Shown in pieces: positions 47,962 through 59,554 of a stretch of 64,000 nucleotides of DNA; the stretch's first letter is position 1, and every line of letters starts with the position of its first letter. The DNA comes from Beverwykella pulmonaria (taxonomy: Eukaryota; Ascomycota; Dothideomycetes; Pleosporales; Melanommataceae). The notes below the pieces were generated by a model that was not told where the DNA came from, ran no database searches, and saw nothing but the letters and a program-made list of their open reading frames with translations. Location: NCBI GenBank assembly GCA_001599595.1, contig BCHH01000003.1, positions 4,335,537-4,399,536 of the forward strand, written 5' to 3'. A program made the position numbers and the translations under genes.

Positions 47962-49622
47962 GCTTGTAGATCCAAGAAACTTCAATTTACATACCATTTT
48001 GGACTATAGTAATTATCGTGCCACCTTCAAAAAGTTTCTCGTGGCCTTCTGCGAAAATGCAATGGATTTTTAATATGCTGGACACAAATGGACCTCATGT
48101 ACGCGTCCCATGTACAACGCGTCGAAGGCGAATATTACGCGGACAAGAATTCATAATGACCTCCTTCGTTTCTTCCCGACAGCACTCAAGAAATAGGCGT
48201 TTACAGTGCTAAAGAAGAGTCTTAGATAGTGCATTTTGCCTGTGCGCTGGATCTCTCTTCCTTACATATGATCTTTAATCCACCCGTTTGAGCGATGATA
48301 CAAAAGCAGGTATGATACCCATTCCTTTGGTCGTAGGCCTTTGAGCGTCACCCACCAAGTCCCCAAATTAGTTCAATACGAAACTCTCGTCAGTCGTTAT
48401 CCTTCTTTTCTCCTCACTGTCTATCGCTGCCGTTTTGGGAGGGGGGAAGCAACTTGACGAGTCAGCGGTTCAAGCACAGAGAGCAACCCAAGTCCTAGTG
48501 TAAGTAACCCGAGCCGTTCGGCACAGAACGCCACAATTTCACGTGCCTGCCACACTGAATCCAACGGCTTCGGCGTGTGCTTCAATGCTGGGAAGCCTTG
48601 CGCTTAGTTCGACGCCTGCGATAGCGACGGAAGGTGTAAGCTGGGGAGCATTTGCATACAGTCTACGTGTTGTAGAGAGCCCATTTGTGTCACGTCAGAT
48701 GGGTGACTCTTCGCCAAGGTTCCGAAATCCCTTTTGTGAACAAAGGACGGGAGGGAGGGAAGAGCATAGCACTGCTCACGTGAATGAGACAATCCGCAAA
48801 CTGTCCAGGCGATGCTAGGAAGATTCCAGGGTGATCATAGATGCTACGTGAGATCTTACACCAGCGCCAGCGTGATGATAGCTCAGCGGAGGAGCTGGTG
48901 AAGCGCAGTCGCAGTCACATTGAATCCGGTGATCTCAACCGCGCCAGATCAAGAAGCCAGGATTCACGCTGTAGACGTTGCTCGCGCGCCTGCTGACCTC
49001 GCCGACCCGCGCAGAAATTGACCTTCCATATTCGGATCTACAACATTCAATGGCTGGCGTAAACTGCCCGGCTGCATTTGACATTTGACATGCGAAAGTC
49101 TCTTTGAGCTCACCGCCCTGAGCCTTCTGGTTCTAGCTCCGCCAAGACCAGAACCACGCTAAGGCACAAATATATTCTCTAGAGCCAGCTCGCTTTCTTC
49201 GCTGTCCTCTCTCCACCATCGCCCGACCACCAACTTCGTCTCTCAAACCCGCGGTCCCCCGCTCTCTCACAGAAAAAGCCGAAATACCCAAAAAAACGTC
49301 AGAAAAAACCTGTTTAAAACATCGACTGGAGGCTTCCGACAGTTTGCTCCTCACAAACCCTCAGTCGCTTGCCTCTGAGACGCTCGCCCTCCTTCAATCT
49401 CCCGCCCTACAGCGATAAGGATCCAGCGCGCCTGCCTGTTCGTTCTTTCGGGCCGTACACCAACTGTTCTATCGACTGCATCTCTTTGTCGTAAGTTGTT
49501 ACGCAGCTCAAGGTGAGCCAACTTTTTCCGAAGCGAGCACACACCGCAACTACCGTCGCAACCCTGTTCCTCCCCAGAAAAATTCGTTCCGTCAACTAAC
49601 AAGACCTACAAGACTCGCAAAC
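47962..49622. promoter_or_regulatory. Region between GPI18 and PAB1, with A-rich tract in the likely PAB1 leader
   Basis: About 1.66 kb without a gene. The right part is CT-rich and probably contains the PAB1 promoter and leader. An A-rich tract lies at 49271-49320 (runs of 5, 7 and 6 A). A strong donor-like GTAAGT at 49491 and a CAACTAAC branch-like sequence at 49593-49600 suggest a leader intron ending shortly before the ATG, but the acceptor is uncertain. Confidence 0.45.
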
Positions 49623-51961
49623 ATGTCTTCTGAAGTCGCAAACTCGACCTCCCCCGTCCAGGATGGCGCCCCAGACGCCGGCGCCAACGGCACCACCGTA
49701 AACACCAACGTCTCTGCCACCCAGGGCAGCAGCGAGATCGCGACCCCTACGTCGGCCGCCCCCCAGGCAGCTCACCAGAACTCCGCATCGCTCTATGTCG
49801 GTGAGCTTGACCCTTCCGTCACCGAGGCCATGCTCTTCGAGCTCTTCTCCTCCATTGGCCAGGTCGCCTCCATCCGTGTCTGCCGCGACGCTGTCACCCG
49901 TCGCTCGCTTGGATACGCCTACGTCAACTACAACAGCGCTGAGGATGGCGAGAAGGCTCTTGAGGAGCTTAACTATACTGTCATCAGGGGCAAGCCTTGC
50001 CGCATCATGTGGTCGCAGCGCGATCCGGCTCTGCGCAAGACTGGCCAGGGTAACGTCTTCATCAAGAACTTGGACGTCGCCATTGACAACAAGGCGCTCC
50101 ACGACACCTTCGCCGCCTTCGGCAACATCCTTTCCTGCAAGGTCGCTCAGGACGAGCTCGGCAACTCCAAGGGCTACGGATTCGTCCACTACGAGACCGC
50201 CGAGGCTGCCACCAACGCCATCAAGCACGTCAACGGCATGCTTCTGAACGAGAAGAAGGTCTTCGTCGGCCATCACATTCCGAAGAAGGACCGCATGAGC
50301 AAGTTTGAGGAGATGAAGGCCAACTTTACTAACATCTACGTCAAGAATGTCGAGCTTGAGGTTACCGACCAAGACTTCCGCGAGCTCTTTGAGAAGTACG
50401 GTCCCATCACTTCTGCCTCCCTTGCGCACGATGAGAACAACAAGAGCCGCGGTTTTGGCTTCGTCAATTTCATTCGACATGAGGATGCTGCCACCGCCGT
50501 GGACAACCTCAACGACTCCGAGTACCGCGGCCAGAAGCTCTATGTTGGACGTGCCCAGAAAAAGCACGAGCGCGAGGAGGAGCTGCGCAAGCAGTATGAG
50601 GCTGCGCGTCTCGAGAAGCAGTCCAAGTATCAAGGTGTGAACCTGTACATCAAGAACCTGGACGACGATGTCGATGATGACAAGCTCCGTGAGCTCTTCA
50701 CCCCCTTCGGCACCATCACCTCAGCCAAGGTCATGCGCGACGCTATGCCCGCCGATCGCCCCGACACGCCCGAGAAGAAGGAGGAAGAGGAGGACAAGGA
50801 GGAGAAGAAGGAGGGTGATGAGGCCGCGAAGGAGGGCTCTGGTGATGAAAAGAAGGAGGAAAAGAAGGACAAGGAGGTCACCATCAAGGGCGAGAAGAAG
50901 ATTCTTGGCAAGAGTAAAGGTTTCGGCTTTGTCTGCTTCAGCAACCCTGACGAGGCTACCAAGGCTGTGACGGATATGAACCAGAAGATGATTAACGGCA
51001 AGCCGTTGTACGTTGCCTTGGCTCAGCGCAAGGACGTCCGCAAGAACCAGCTCGAGGCCACCATCCAAGCCCGCAACCAGCTCCGCATGCAACAACAGCA
51101 GCAGCAGCAGTTCGGTGGCGCCATTCCTCAGATGTTCATTGCGCCTGGCCAGCAGCCCATGATGTTCCCTCCTGGTGGCCGTGGACAGATGCCTGGCTTC
51201 CCTCAAGGCATGCCCGGTGGCCAAGGTGGTCGTGGTCAAGGACTTCCGGGCGGTTTCCCCCTGCAGCAAGGCGGACGCGGTGTCCCCAACGCCCAGCAGA
51301 TACCTCCCATGTACATGCCCCCTGGTATGGCACCTGGTGGATTCCCTGCTCCGTATATGAACCCGCAATACCTTCAATTGGCTCAGGCTGCTCAGCAAGC
51401 CGCTCTAGGAGGTCGTGGCGGCGCTGGCGGTCGTGGACCGATGGCTCCTATGCCTGCCATGCAGCCCCAAATGGCTGTTCCTGGAATCCGAGGTGGACAA
51501 GGGTTCCCTCAACAGGGTGGTGCCGGCCGTGGTTTGCCTCAGGGACGACCAGGCCAGCCCCCGATGCCAGGCTTCCCTCAAGGCCGCGCCCCAGGTGGTA
51601 TTCCCGGCGCTTCCGTCCCCAGCGGTCTCGATGTCACAACCTTGACCAATGCTCCTCCTGGTCAGCAGAAGCAGATGTTGGGTGAGGCTCTGTACCCCAA
51701 GATCCACGAGATGCAGCCCGAGCTGGCTGGTAAGATCACTGGTATGCTCCTGGAAATGGACAACACCGAGTTGATCAATCTGTCAGTATTTCCCTTTGAA
51801 TTGTCGATATTCATACTAATACTGATTCTAGTACTGCCGACGATGCTGCTCTCCGTGCCAAGGTCGAAGAGGCCATGAGCGTTTACGATGAATATGTTAA
51901 AAACAAGGAGGGCGATGGTGACAAGGATGCCCAGGCCGAGTCGAAAGAGGAGAAGGCTTAA
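49623..51961 (+). CDS. PAB1: Polyadenylate-binding protein Pab1
   Basis: Two exons, 49623-51781 and 51832-51961, give 762 residues; the intron is 50 nt. Four RNA-recognition motifs are clear: RRM1 ([13 protein letters not shown], about 57-134), RRM2 ([13 protein letters not shown], about 144-221), RRM3 ([13 protein letters not shown], about 237-315) and RRM4 ([13 protein letters not shown], from about 340). A Gly/Pro/Met/Gln-rich linker follows. The C-terminal MLLE domain ([30 protein letters not shown]) crosses the intron and ends with an acidic/Lys tail. The protein binds poly(A) tails and controls translation, mRNA stability and 3'-end processing. RRM4 carries an insert of about 55 Lys/Glu-rich residues between the VMRD and KSKGFGFV blocks. 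Strong codon bias fits high expression. Confidence 0.96.
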
Positions 51962-52823
51962 GCGCCTATCACCGACGCCGATTAAGTGCTGATTTTCGAA
52001 CATCACGGCACGGCTTCCCTGCTTTCTGATTCATGACTCTCTGTTTGGCGAATGGCGCATGGCTTACGGTTTATTTCCCCTCGGCGGACGGACTAACGAC
52101 TGATTGCACCCAAAAGTTTCTTGAACGTCTGCGAATGCTGCCTTTCCTTTCTTTGCGCCTATCTTCTCTCATTTCCTCCCTCGTCTGGCTATTCGACGAC
52201 GGCAATACCCTGAAGATGAGAGCTCGATATGGCTTATGGCGATGGCTGGTCCCCACCTTTCCCACTTTCCCCTGTCTACTCCTTCATTGGACGTGGACAA
52301 GTCGGGATGTATGCTTTCAACTTTTTCCCCGTGTATAATAGACGATCAGGTCTGCAATGGCCACGATATGGATGGGTGGTATGGTTTGCGGGCTTGATAC
52401 CTACCCAGCAATGGCCAAACGTTTGCTAGTGGAAGAATTTTACAGGTCCTCCGTGAGATGGAGGGTGCTAATGATGGTAGAAGATATGTTGAAAAGGTGT
52501 GCGATAGTTGATGTGGAGAAGTGTCCGGGTTTATGGATGGTTCACTGATGCGGAGGGTGAATTATGGGGGCGTGCAAGATTGTGGTAGCGGTAGCGAGAA
52601 TTGAAGATTTTGGATGACCTTTCAGAAGTATGTGTGCTGGTCGTGATATTATGTCTGCATTCCATTCCAGTAGGTACAAGAGGGAAGAGGCTGGGTATAA
52701 AGCATATGCTTCCAAACCGCTATGCCAGCATATATGTGAGTACGATAACACGTTCCGCTCCTCAAAAACGCCCTGTTGATGCCCAGTGGCTTACTATCCC
52801 CGGAATGCCCCACCTCGCCTCCC
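51962..52823. other. Convergent 3' flanks of PAB1 and the calcium uniporter
   Basis: About 860 bp between two stop codons facing each other. Probably 3' untranslated regions, with no supportable gene; open frames here are short. Confidence 0.45.
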
Positions 52824-54583
52824 TTAATCGTCCTTCTTTCCCTCCTCATCCCCATCATCCTCATCCTTCTTCCCCTTGTTCTTCTCCCTATGCTCCCTCA
52901 GGGCCTCCGCAACCTTCTCATCCTTCTCATCATGCAGCTCGTCCCACTCGACATCATATTCATTCGCCACGGCTTTAATCTCCTTGCGCAGCGCATTGCC
53001 GTCTTCAATCAGCATTTCCCACTTCCTCAGGTCGAATCCCCGTGCGTTGTAGAGTTTCGATTGGCGACGCGAGATGGTGAAGTTCATGGCGGATTTATAG
53101 CTTACTTCGCGGTTGTGGTACAGAAACCAGACGTAGCCCCCGATGAGGGTCGACAGACCAACGAGATACTGAAAATGCGGGTTAGTAGATGAGAAGGGGA
53201 AAAGGGGGATATGAGGCTATTCGGGGGACGAACAGTAACAGGCTCCATGACCTCCCACCCCAGATCCGTGTTGAACGTCAACCGATACACAACCCCCCAA
53301 TACACGCACAGCACCGCAAAGCCCCCTATCGCGACCCGTTGCGCTGCCCTGTGCGCCAGCGTGTCGCATTCTTTCTTCACCTCGGCCATGTCGCTGATCT
53401 TTTTGCTCGCCTTGCGCAGACGCATACGGAGGTAGTAGGTCCGGTCGTTGAACGAAGGGACGCCGACGCGGATATCCTTTGGTGCGCCCTCGATTTCCAC
53501 TGCGAATTCTTGCCCCCTCGCTGCATCGCGGATGAAGTCGCCGATCTCCGTGGACGAGGACCAGCGGACGAATTTGCGAGAGGCTTGTTTGTCGGCGGGG
53601 GCTTCTTGGCCGAGTCCGCTGTATGATTCCACGCCGCCTTCACCGTGACCGCCGCGCATCTGGGCCGCTTCGGAAGGGGACCGTCGGTTCATGCGTGCGT
53701 TGGTCTCTTCTTCCTTGGTCAGCACTTCGTCATCTTTCCTCTTGTGATTGAGTTTTCCGGTCCTCTCAGTTTTGCCGTTGATGCGTATCTCGTCTGCCTT
53801 TTCAAAGTCCTCGTCTTTTTCCTTGGAGTGCGTGTCGTCGGAGCCGGGGTCTTCGGTGTTGGTTTCCTCCGGTTTGGAGGGCTCCAGCTCGTCTTGCATG
53901 CTGTCTTCGGCGCGGAAGTAGACAGAGGGGATCTTCTCCTTGCCGTCGGAGGTTTTGATCACGGGAAGCTCGGCTTGGATCAGGCGCTCGAGGTAGGACA
54001 GTGGTTGTTGCGGGTGCACGAGGAGCGCGAGCGGCTCGAGGTCTTTGCGGTCGGTGTTGGTATCACGCGTTGTGAGGGGGAGGATGAGCTTGAGCATTCG
54101 GGAGGGTGTTGTGAGGAGTTTGCCTGGTGTTGTGGTAAGTTTCTAACATCCATCCCCATTTCACTGGACAAGAGGGATGTCTATCTGAGAGGAGCGCATA
54201 CCCTTGGTCATGGCCCCAGCGCTCCGTTGACGCGCAACAGGCGGCGTGTCGCTTCCTTCTCTGTGCCATGGCGTCTTGATTTGCTTTCCCTTATCTTCTT
54301 CAAGTCTTTTTGCGAAATCATCCTTCTCCTCTTGTGTGACATTGTGGTCGAGTTCTGCTGCGGGTCGAGCATTGGAGCTTTCGTAGCCCTCGAATCTCTT
54401 GCCTTCGGTTTGCAGGTAGAGACGTGTTGTTGTGAATGTCCTGAGCTGTGAATACGCTGTGGGGGTTGAGCTGCGTCGTAGATGCGCGACGGGAACCGAT
54501 CTGGAGAGAACTGGGGAGGCGATGGCTCGAGAACAGGCTGTGATGCGTGGGATGGAGCTAAGACATGATATCCGGGGCTTCAT
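52824..54583 (-). CDS. MCU: Mitochondrial calcium uniporter pore subunit
   Basis: Three exons, 54583-54202, 54123-53234 and 53168-52824, give 538 residues. Introns are 78 and 65 nt; the second (GTTCGT donor, CTACTAAC branch site) falls inside the pore motif, joining EPVT to [15 protein letters not shown]. An Arg/Ser-rich N terminus (residues 1-55) looks like a mitochondrial targeting sequence. Two membrane helices flank the pore: [16 protein letters not shown] and [16 protein letters not shown], with WEVMEP (417-422) between them. The N-terminal domain contains a long acidic, disordered-looking stretch. The C terminus is coiled and highly charged. The channel carries calcium across the inner mitochondrial membrane. 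The family's motif is WDxxEP; here Glu418 replaces the Asp. The ACAATGA start context is good. Confidence 0.93.
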
Positions 54584-55196
54584 TGTGGTTTATGCGACGA
54601 ACAGAGCAGAAAAAGGGTTGGAATGGAAAGGAGAAGATGCGCATCACAATTCGTACTTGGAAGACATTCCAAGAGTCCTCAAAGGGAGTTACACGGCGCT
54701 AACACGCGACAGCACTGGATTCTGGGCGGGCTGGCCAGCTACGTCATCGTGATCCCCCTTGGATCGGGTTCGCTTGGCGGCGCCGGTGCACGTGGCATAA
54801 TTAATGTACGGCTTCAGCAACCGGCCCGACTCCTTCCCGTATTTCAGAGCACCTTCGAACAGCCTATTCTAGATTGTATGAGCTGCTATTCGACCCGCAG
54901 CGCCATCAAGTCATGTAAGTAAGAGATCGAACAGATCAACCTTCTCTGCTATGGCTCGTTGTATGCACAAGTTTTCCACACTGGGTTTCTCTCATAAAAG
55001 TAAAATGGGTTCAGAGCTGCAGGTAGTAAGCGTTGTTGAGACGCAATTCCATAAAAAGAAGGTACAGGTTAATATATACTTCGAAGAGAAAGAGGGTTGG
55101 TTGGCTGATAAACGTCTCCATTTTGGTTTTCCATTCCAAGTCCCTCATCGTCGTCCACTCCCTATCTCACCATCTCATTCCCCATCATTCATCCGT
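54584..55196. other. Intergenic region
   Basis: About 610 bp upstream of MCU (minus) and downstream of the pectate lyase stop. It should contain the MCU promoter. No other feature seen. Confidence 0.4.
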
Positions 55197-56092
55197 CTAA
55201 CATCCACTTGTCTGCACAGCACTGGTCGCGCAGATTTTGCCATCAGGCGCAGAAGCAGTCTTGCTGGGCTCAGCACCGCTGTCGTTCCCGAGATACAACC
55301 AGCAGATCTTGCTGTCCAGCAGGCACGAATTCTTGATGGTCGTGGTGTCTGTCACATCATTAGCCATCACCACCACTCCACTCCACAAGCCTATAACAAC
55401 TCACCACCCAGATTCCCATTCACACCCGCGACCACACTCGCGCCATCCACCCTGATATTATCAAAAGTGCTCTTCCTTGCATACTGCGTATCGCAGTTGC
55501 CACAACTACGATACACCTTGCCCACATTCTCGGCATAGAAGTTCTTGACCGCCACCGTTCCACCGCCATTGTGCTGCAGCACCTTATCTTCGGCATTACG
55601 AGCACCCCCGCCGTTGACGTACGAAGTGCCAGATTTCTGCTTGAAGGTCGCCGCGTCCTCACACACGTCGGTCCACCACACGTTATTCAGTGTGCAGGCT
55701 CCCAGGCAGTGCACGCCTTCGCCGTTGTTGGGGCCGATGACCACGTTGGAGAGGGTGGCGCCTTCGGCGAGGAGGAAGACGGCGTCCGAGTCGCCGCCTT
55801 CGGCTTGGCCGTTGCATGTGCTTGCTGGAGGGTATCAGTACATTCAATGAAATGGGGCGTGGCAGCAGCGCCTGAGGCCAGGCCGGAAAGTGTAGAGGAG
55901 AGGAGGATTTTACTTACGGCTACGATCCCACTGCTTCATCGCGCCATCGAAAGACGCACCTGCAGCAATCGTCTTCACCGCAGCTAGATTCGTTGTTCCA
56001 CTTGCGGCCGGGAACGTAGTTTGCAGATTAGTGTTTGTCGCTGCGGCAGCGAAGCCGGCCAGAGAAGCCACGAGGAGAGCCGAAGAGTGCAT
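55197..56092 (-). CDS. Secreted pectate lyase, family PL3
   Basis: Three exons, 56092-55918, 55824-55405 and 55348-55197, give 248 residues, typical for PL3. Introns are 93 and 56 nt. A signal peptide (SSALLVASLAGFAAAA) opens the protein. The fold motifs are present: WDRSPSTCNGQAEGGDSDAVFLL, ATLSNVVIGPNNGEGVHCLGACTLNNVWW, DVCEDAATFK, GGTVAVKNFYAENVGKVYRSCGNC and NSCLLDSKICWLYLGN. Numerous Cys residues suggest disulfides. The enzyme cleaves de-esterified pectin by beta-elimination, needs calcium, and helps a plant-associated or saprotrophic fungus use cell walls. Expression is usually induced by pectin; no such site is claimed here. Confidence 0.93.
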
Positions 56093-57052
56093 AGTGAAGG
56101 ATTGATTCGCAGATACAGCTTTGAGATTCGTTGAGAGTGGATCCACACAACCTGAAGGAAACATCCCGCTTCTTTTATACATACCCACCAGCCAAGAACT
56201 CATGGTCCTCGACCTGGAAGCGGTCCGCCGTGTGCAGATTCTGGAACATTTCTTTCCGCCTTCATACTCGCTGTCACACCTCCCTCTCCGCAATCCCTCC
56301 CGGCCCAGGCCGAAGATGGCATGCTCCCGAGAAACAATGTGCAAGTCAACTCAATGCCAAGAGAATATAAGCCTCCAGTGACTCTGCGTACGATCACCGT
56401 GCAAGGGATCTCCGGGATGTGATGTCCAAGCATTCCGTTCTACTGGAAGGAAAATATATCCAGAGCTTGTTATTGCATGGCAGGGGCCAAGGTGTGACGG
56501 TACCCCGGATTTCGCTTCCGGGCAGAGCAGATCATTATTACCACTCTTATGATGCCCTTTCCCCCTTGTGTCCATATTTTCTCCTCGCTACGCAGTGCGT
56601 ACGTCGCGATTAATATAAACATGCCGCCCTCTCGACCTCCTGCATGGCAGAGCAGAACGCCGCATTGGCGCAGAAACACGGAAAATTAGGGCTCGCCTTG
56701 GCGGTGATGCGTAGGAGCGAAGTGGTTGTACGACAGGCATGTCGGTACCTAGCGGAGATTTTGGCAATCATGGATGTGCTGCCAAGAAAAGCGGAGCGGT
56801 ACCTGGTTGGGCTTGCGACGTTGGACAAGGGGTGCCTCGCCTGGGCAATTCTTCCAGCAATGGGACGAGGTTGGTATGGGAAGGCGTTGTACCATGTTCG
56901 CGAGTAACTGATGTGCTGTGGATGGAAGAATACCAAGTGTTCTGGAAATTGAAGTAGATGGGGTAGGATGAGGAGGAGTCAATACTTAGTGCGCTCACAG
57001 AGCGAGGAAAAGGTCAAGAGGATCAGGGCAGTGATACATTATACTTCTGTAC
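56093..57052. other. Intergenic region with a weak small-ORF candidate
   Basis: It holds the pectate lyase promoter. An 87-codon plus-strand frame at 56644-56907 opens with ATGGCAGAG a short distance after an AATATAAA-like sequence; it encodes alternating basic and hydrophobic residues but has no family match, and the opposite strand is also open. I do not call it a gene. Confidence 0.35.
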
Positions 57053-57430
57053 ATGATCATCGACGTTGTTGAGCACGTCGAGTAGAACGGGCAGAAGGTC
57101 CCAGTCTGCCCGACGGAGACCATCAGCTTCAAGAAGCTCCTCTCTTAGGAGCCTGCCGAAGTTGAGAAGGTGCTCAACTGCTGCAACACAGCCAACTCCT
57201 TCTACCTAGACATGGAGGACGCTCTTATCCTCATGAAGCGTTTCTTCGGAACACTGCCATCGGTGGCTACGACATCGTCACGAAGACCATCCTCTCGGCT
57301 TTGCCTACGGGAATGGGCCTCACAGGTTCCAAGCGTTTCGAGAACTCGCACCGCAACGACTGATATCAGCACGTTCACACTGCTCTTCAGCAACGAGTGG
57401 AGCCTTCGGATCCGACCGCCAGGCGTGGCG
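57053..57430 (+). pseudogene. Remnant of an isopenicillin N synthase-like 2OG-Fe(II) oxygenase
   Basis: The N-terminal half of the family can be followed through broken frames. VPVCPTETISFKKLLS, a stop, then EPAEVEKVLNCCNTANSFYLDMEDA match the DIOX_N start (normally PVISFKKLLS...AC..GFFYLD). A +1 shift leads to IGGYDIVTKTILSALPTGMGL and RFENSHRND from 57259, then a TGA at 57361. A shift back gives ISTFTLLF. At least two stops and two frameshifts are present, and the catalytic HxD...H half is not found. These enzymes are common in secondary metabolism, but this copy is dead. The neighbouring M20 gene is intact. Confidence 0.65.
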
Positions 57431-57866
57431 CCACCGACAATGTTGCTAGGGGGAATGAAGGAAGTGGATGACTGTAGTCGATATGTCACCCAAGGTTATT
57501 AGGACGTCGCGGTTTCGGCGTAGGGTCGTCTTTGTGTAGTATCAAGTACATGCAAATTGCCAAATAGATATATTGCTTTGTCAGTTTAAATGACTTGACG
57601 ACTTATATGTGGGAAGCAAAAAGAGCGCTAGACTGCCTTTATTTAGCCCCTCCCGGCTAAAGACATGGTAGATGTTCTCCTCTCATCCCCGCAACATAAC
57701 GTGACAGCTGAGAAGAGACGATGTGTCAAGAAGCAACAGAAGAGAAGATCGCAGCTGCGAGTAACGGTCTGGATCCCGGAATAAGGCTGTTCACCGAGTT
57801 CAATCCCTTGATCTCTCACTATACTGCTTTGCTCTTCCTCTGTCACGATCCAACGATTCCACAAAC
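57431..57866. promoter_or_regulatory. Upstream region of the M20 gene
   Basis: 436 bp between the oxygenase relic and the ATG at 57867. It should hold the M20 promoter. No specific site is claimed. Confidence 0.35.
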
Positions 57867-59202
57867 ATGAACAATGAGGAATTCGTCATTGTCGAACACC
57901 CTTGTGCTAGAGCCGAACATAAACTCCCCGTCGACTCTCCAAAGTACCTCAAGGAGATCGCCATTTGCATTGAACAGGCAACCAACGACTTGTGGACTGT
58001 AAATAAGCAGATTCACGGCAACCCAGAGCTTGGTTTCGAAGAGTACAAGGCTCATGCGCTGTTGACCAGCTTCCTCGAGGAGAGAGATGGATGGGAAGTC
58101 ACCCGTTCAGCTTACGGGATGGCGACAGCATGGGTTGCCGTCTACGACAGTGGGAAGAAAGGGCCCGTGGTTTCGTTCAACTGTGAGATGGGTATGTCTT
58201 CTTCTCCGGTGTCATAGAAGATCTTGACCAACATCCACAGACGCCCTCCCCAACATCGGCCACGCGTGTGGGCACAACCTTATCGCGACTGCTTCCCTTG
58301 CTGCAGGCCTGGCAACCGCCGAACTACTTCAACGTCACTGTCTCCCAGGCAAAGTTGTTCTTTTCGGCACACCAGCAGAAGAGGGCGGAGGGGGCAAGAT
58401 CCGTCTCCTCAAAGCCGGCGCATACACAGACCATGGTGTTGACATCTCTCTGATCTCGCATCCAGGCATCACGCACGATGGGGCAATGACTCTCACTACG
58501 GCATTCCATTGCTTCAAGATCGAATATTTTGGGAAGGTCGCCCGTGCTGCTACCACCCCTTGGATGGGGATCAACGCGCTGGACGCTCTAGTCCTTGCAT
58601 ACAACAGCATCGCTGTGTTGAGGCAGCAAACGATGCCCGGCGATATGATCGGATGCTGCATTACTGATGGCGGGACAACACCCAACGTCATACACGATTA
58701 TGCTGCAGGGACATTTGTGGTGCGTGCAAATACATCAAAAAGACTTGCAGAGCTGCAGCGCAAGGTTGACGCTTGCACTCGAGCTGGGGCTGAGGCGACA
58801 GGTGCGAGGAAGGGTTGGGCTCATATCCAATCGTATCTCAACCATGTGCCGAACCGTGTGCTGGCCGCATCATATGCACGATACTGGAATTCGTTGAATC
58901 CACCGAGTCGGATTACGTTGGATGGGGAAACACGGGAGAGTGTAAGTACAGATCAAGGGAATATCAGCCATGCTCTCCCGAGTATAAGCGTGTGCTTTCA
59001 GATACCGCCTGGGCCGGAAGGAGGTGGGAACCACACTCCTGATTTCGAGAAGGCGGCAGGCACCAAAGAGGCTTTTGAGAGGTGTTTGAGGGTAGGCAAG
59101 GCGCTGGCGGGAACGGCCGTGGATGTTATTACGGTGCCAGGCTTGCTAGATCAGGTGAAAGAACAGTGGAGGAAAGATATGGCCGCTGTTGTTGCAGGGT
59201 GA
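57867..59202 (+). CDS. M20 metallopeptidase / amidohydrolase (PM20D2-like)
   Basis: Two exons, 57867-58191 and 58241-59202, give 428 residues; the intron is 49 nt and splits a Gly/Asp junction to give NCEMDALPNIGHACGHN. Metal-site residues can be read: Asp109, His116 and His120 in that block, Glu155/Glu156 in PAEEGGGGK. SLISHPG and STDQGNISHALPS follow. The C terminus HTPDFEKAAGTKEAF and GLLDQVKEQW is normal for the group. Family members hydrolyse amide bonds of N-acyl amino acids or dipeptides. The substrate is unknown. A GTAAGT...TTTCAG pair inside the gene (58942-59001, 60 nt) would remove the STDQGN motif in frame; I treat it as coding because the motif is conserved in the family. Confidence 0.88.
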
Positions 59203-59554
59203 TGTCTTCGCATAGTTTCCCCAAAGATTCTCGAGATGGAAATAGAACATTGCACTATATCCACCTCTTTCAAGGTGTGTCAACTGCACAGTGCTTGACG
59301 TTCACGATAATAGGGGTATTCAACTAGGAAAGTAGAATTGGGCCATGCTTAGAGCATTTCTGCACAGAAATAAACTTCTGAAAAAAAAAAACAATAACTC
59401 CCTATGGCGCTGAGCTGCTCTGTAGAACTACAACAAATGAGGACTTGCCGGCAATATATGCGCACTCTGCTTTCCGGAGTCTCTAAGGGCCAACAAACGC
59501 GAAAGCGGACATCGAGTAAGTGAGTTTCTGTTACTCAGGACTATATCTGACCAG
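59203..59554. other. Short intergenic region
   Basis: 3' flank of the M20 gene. It includes an A-run at about 59380-59391. A splice-like GTAAGTGAG...CTGACCAG just before 59555 may be the end of an intron of the decayed esterase gene. Confidence 0.4.

Noticed and set aside
49596..50633. 345-codon open frame on the minus strand, opposite PAB1
   Set aside because: It is the mirror of the strongly biased PAB1 codons, rich in Leu/Val/Glu runs with no family motif. PAB1 on the plus strand is unmistakable.
56644..56907. 87-codon small protein candidate
   Set aside because: Start context and upstream AATATAAA are suggestive, but there is no family match and the opposite strand is equally open.
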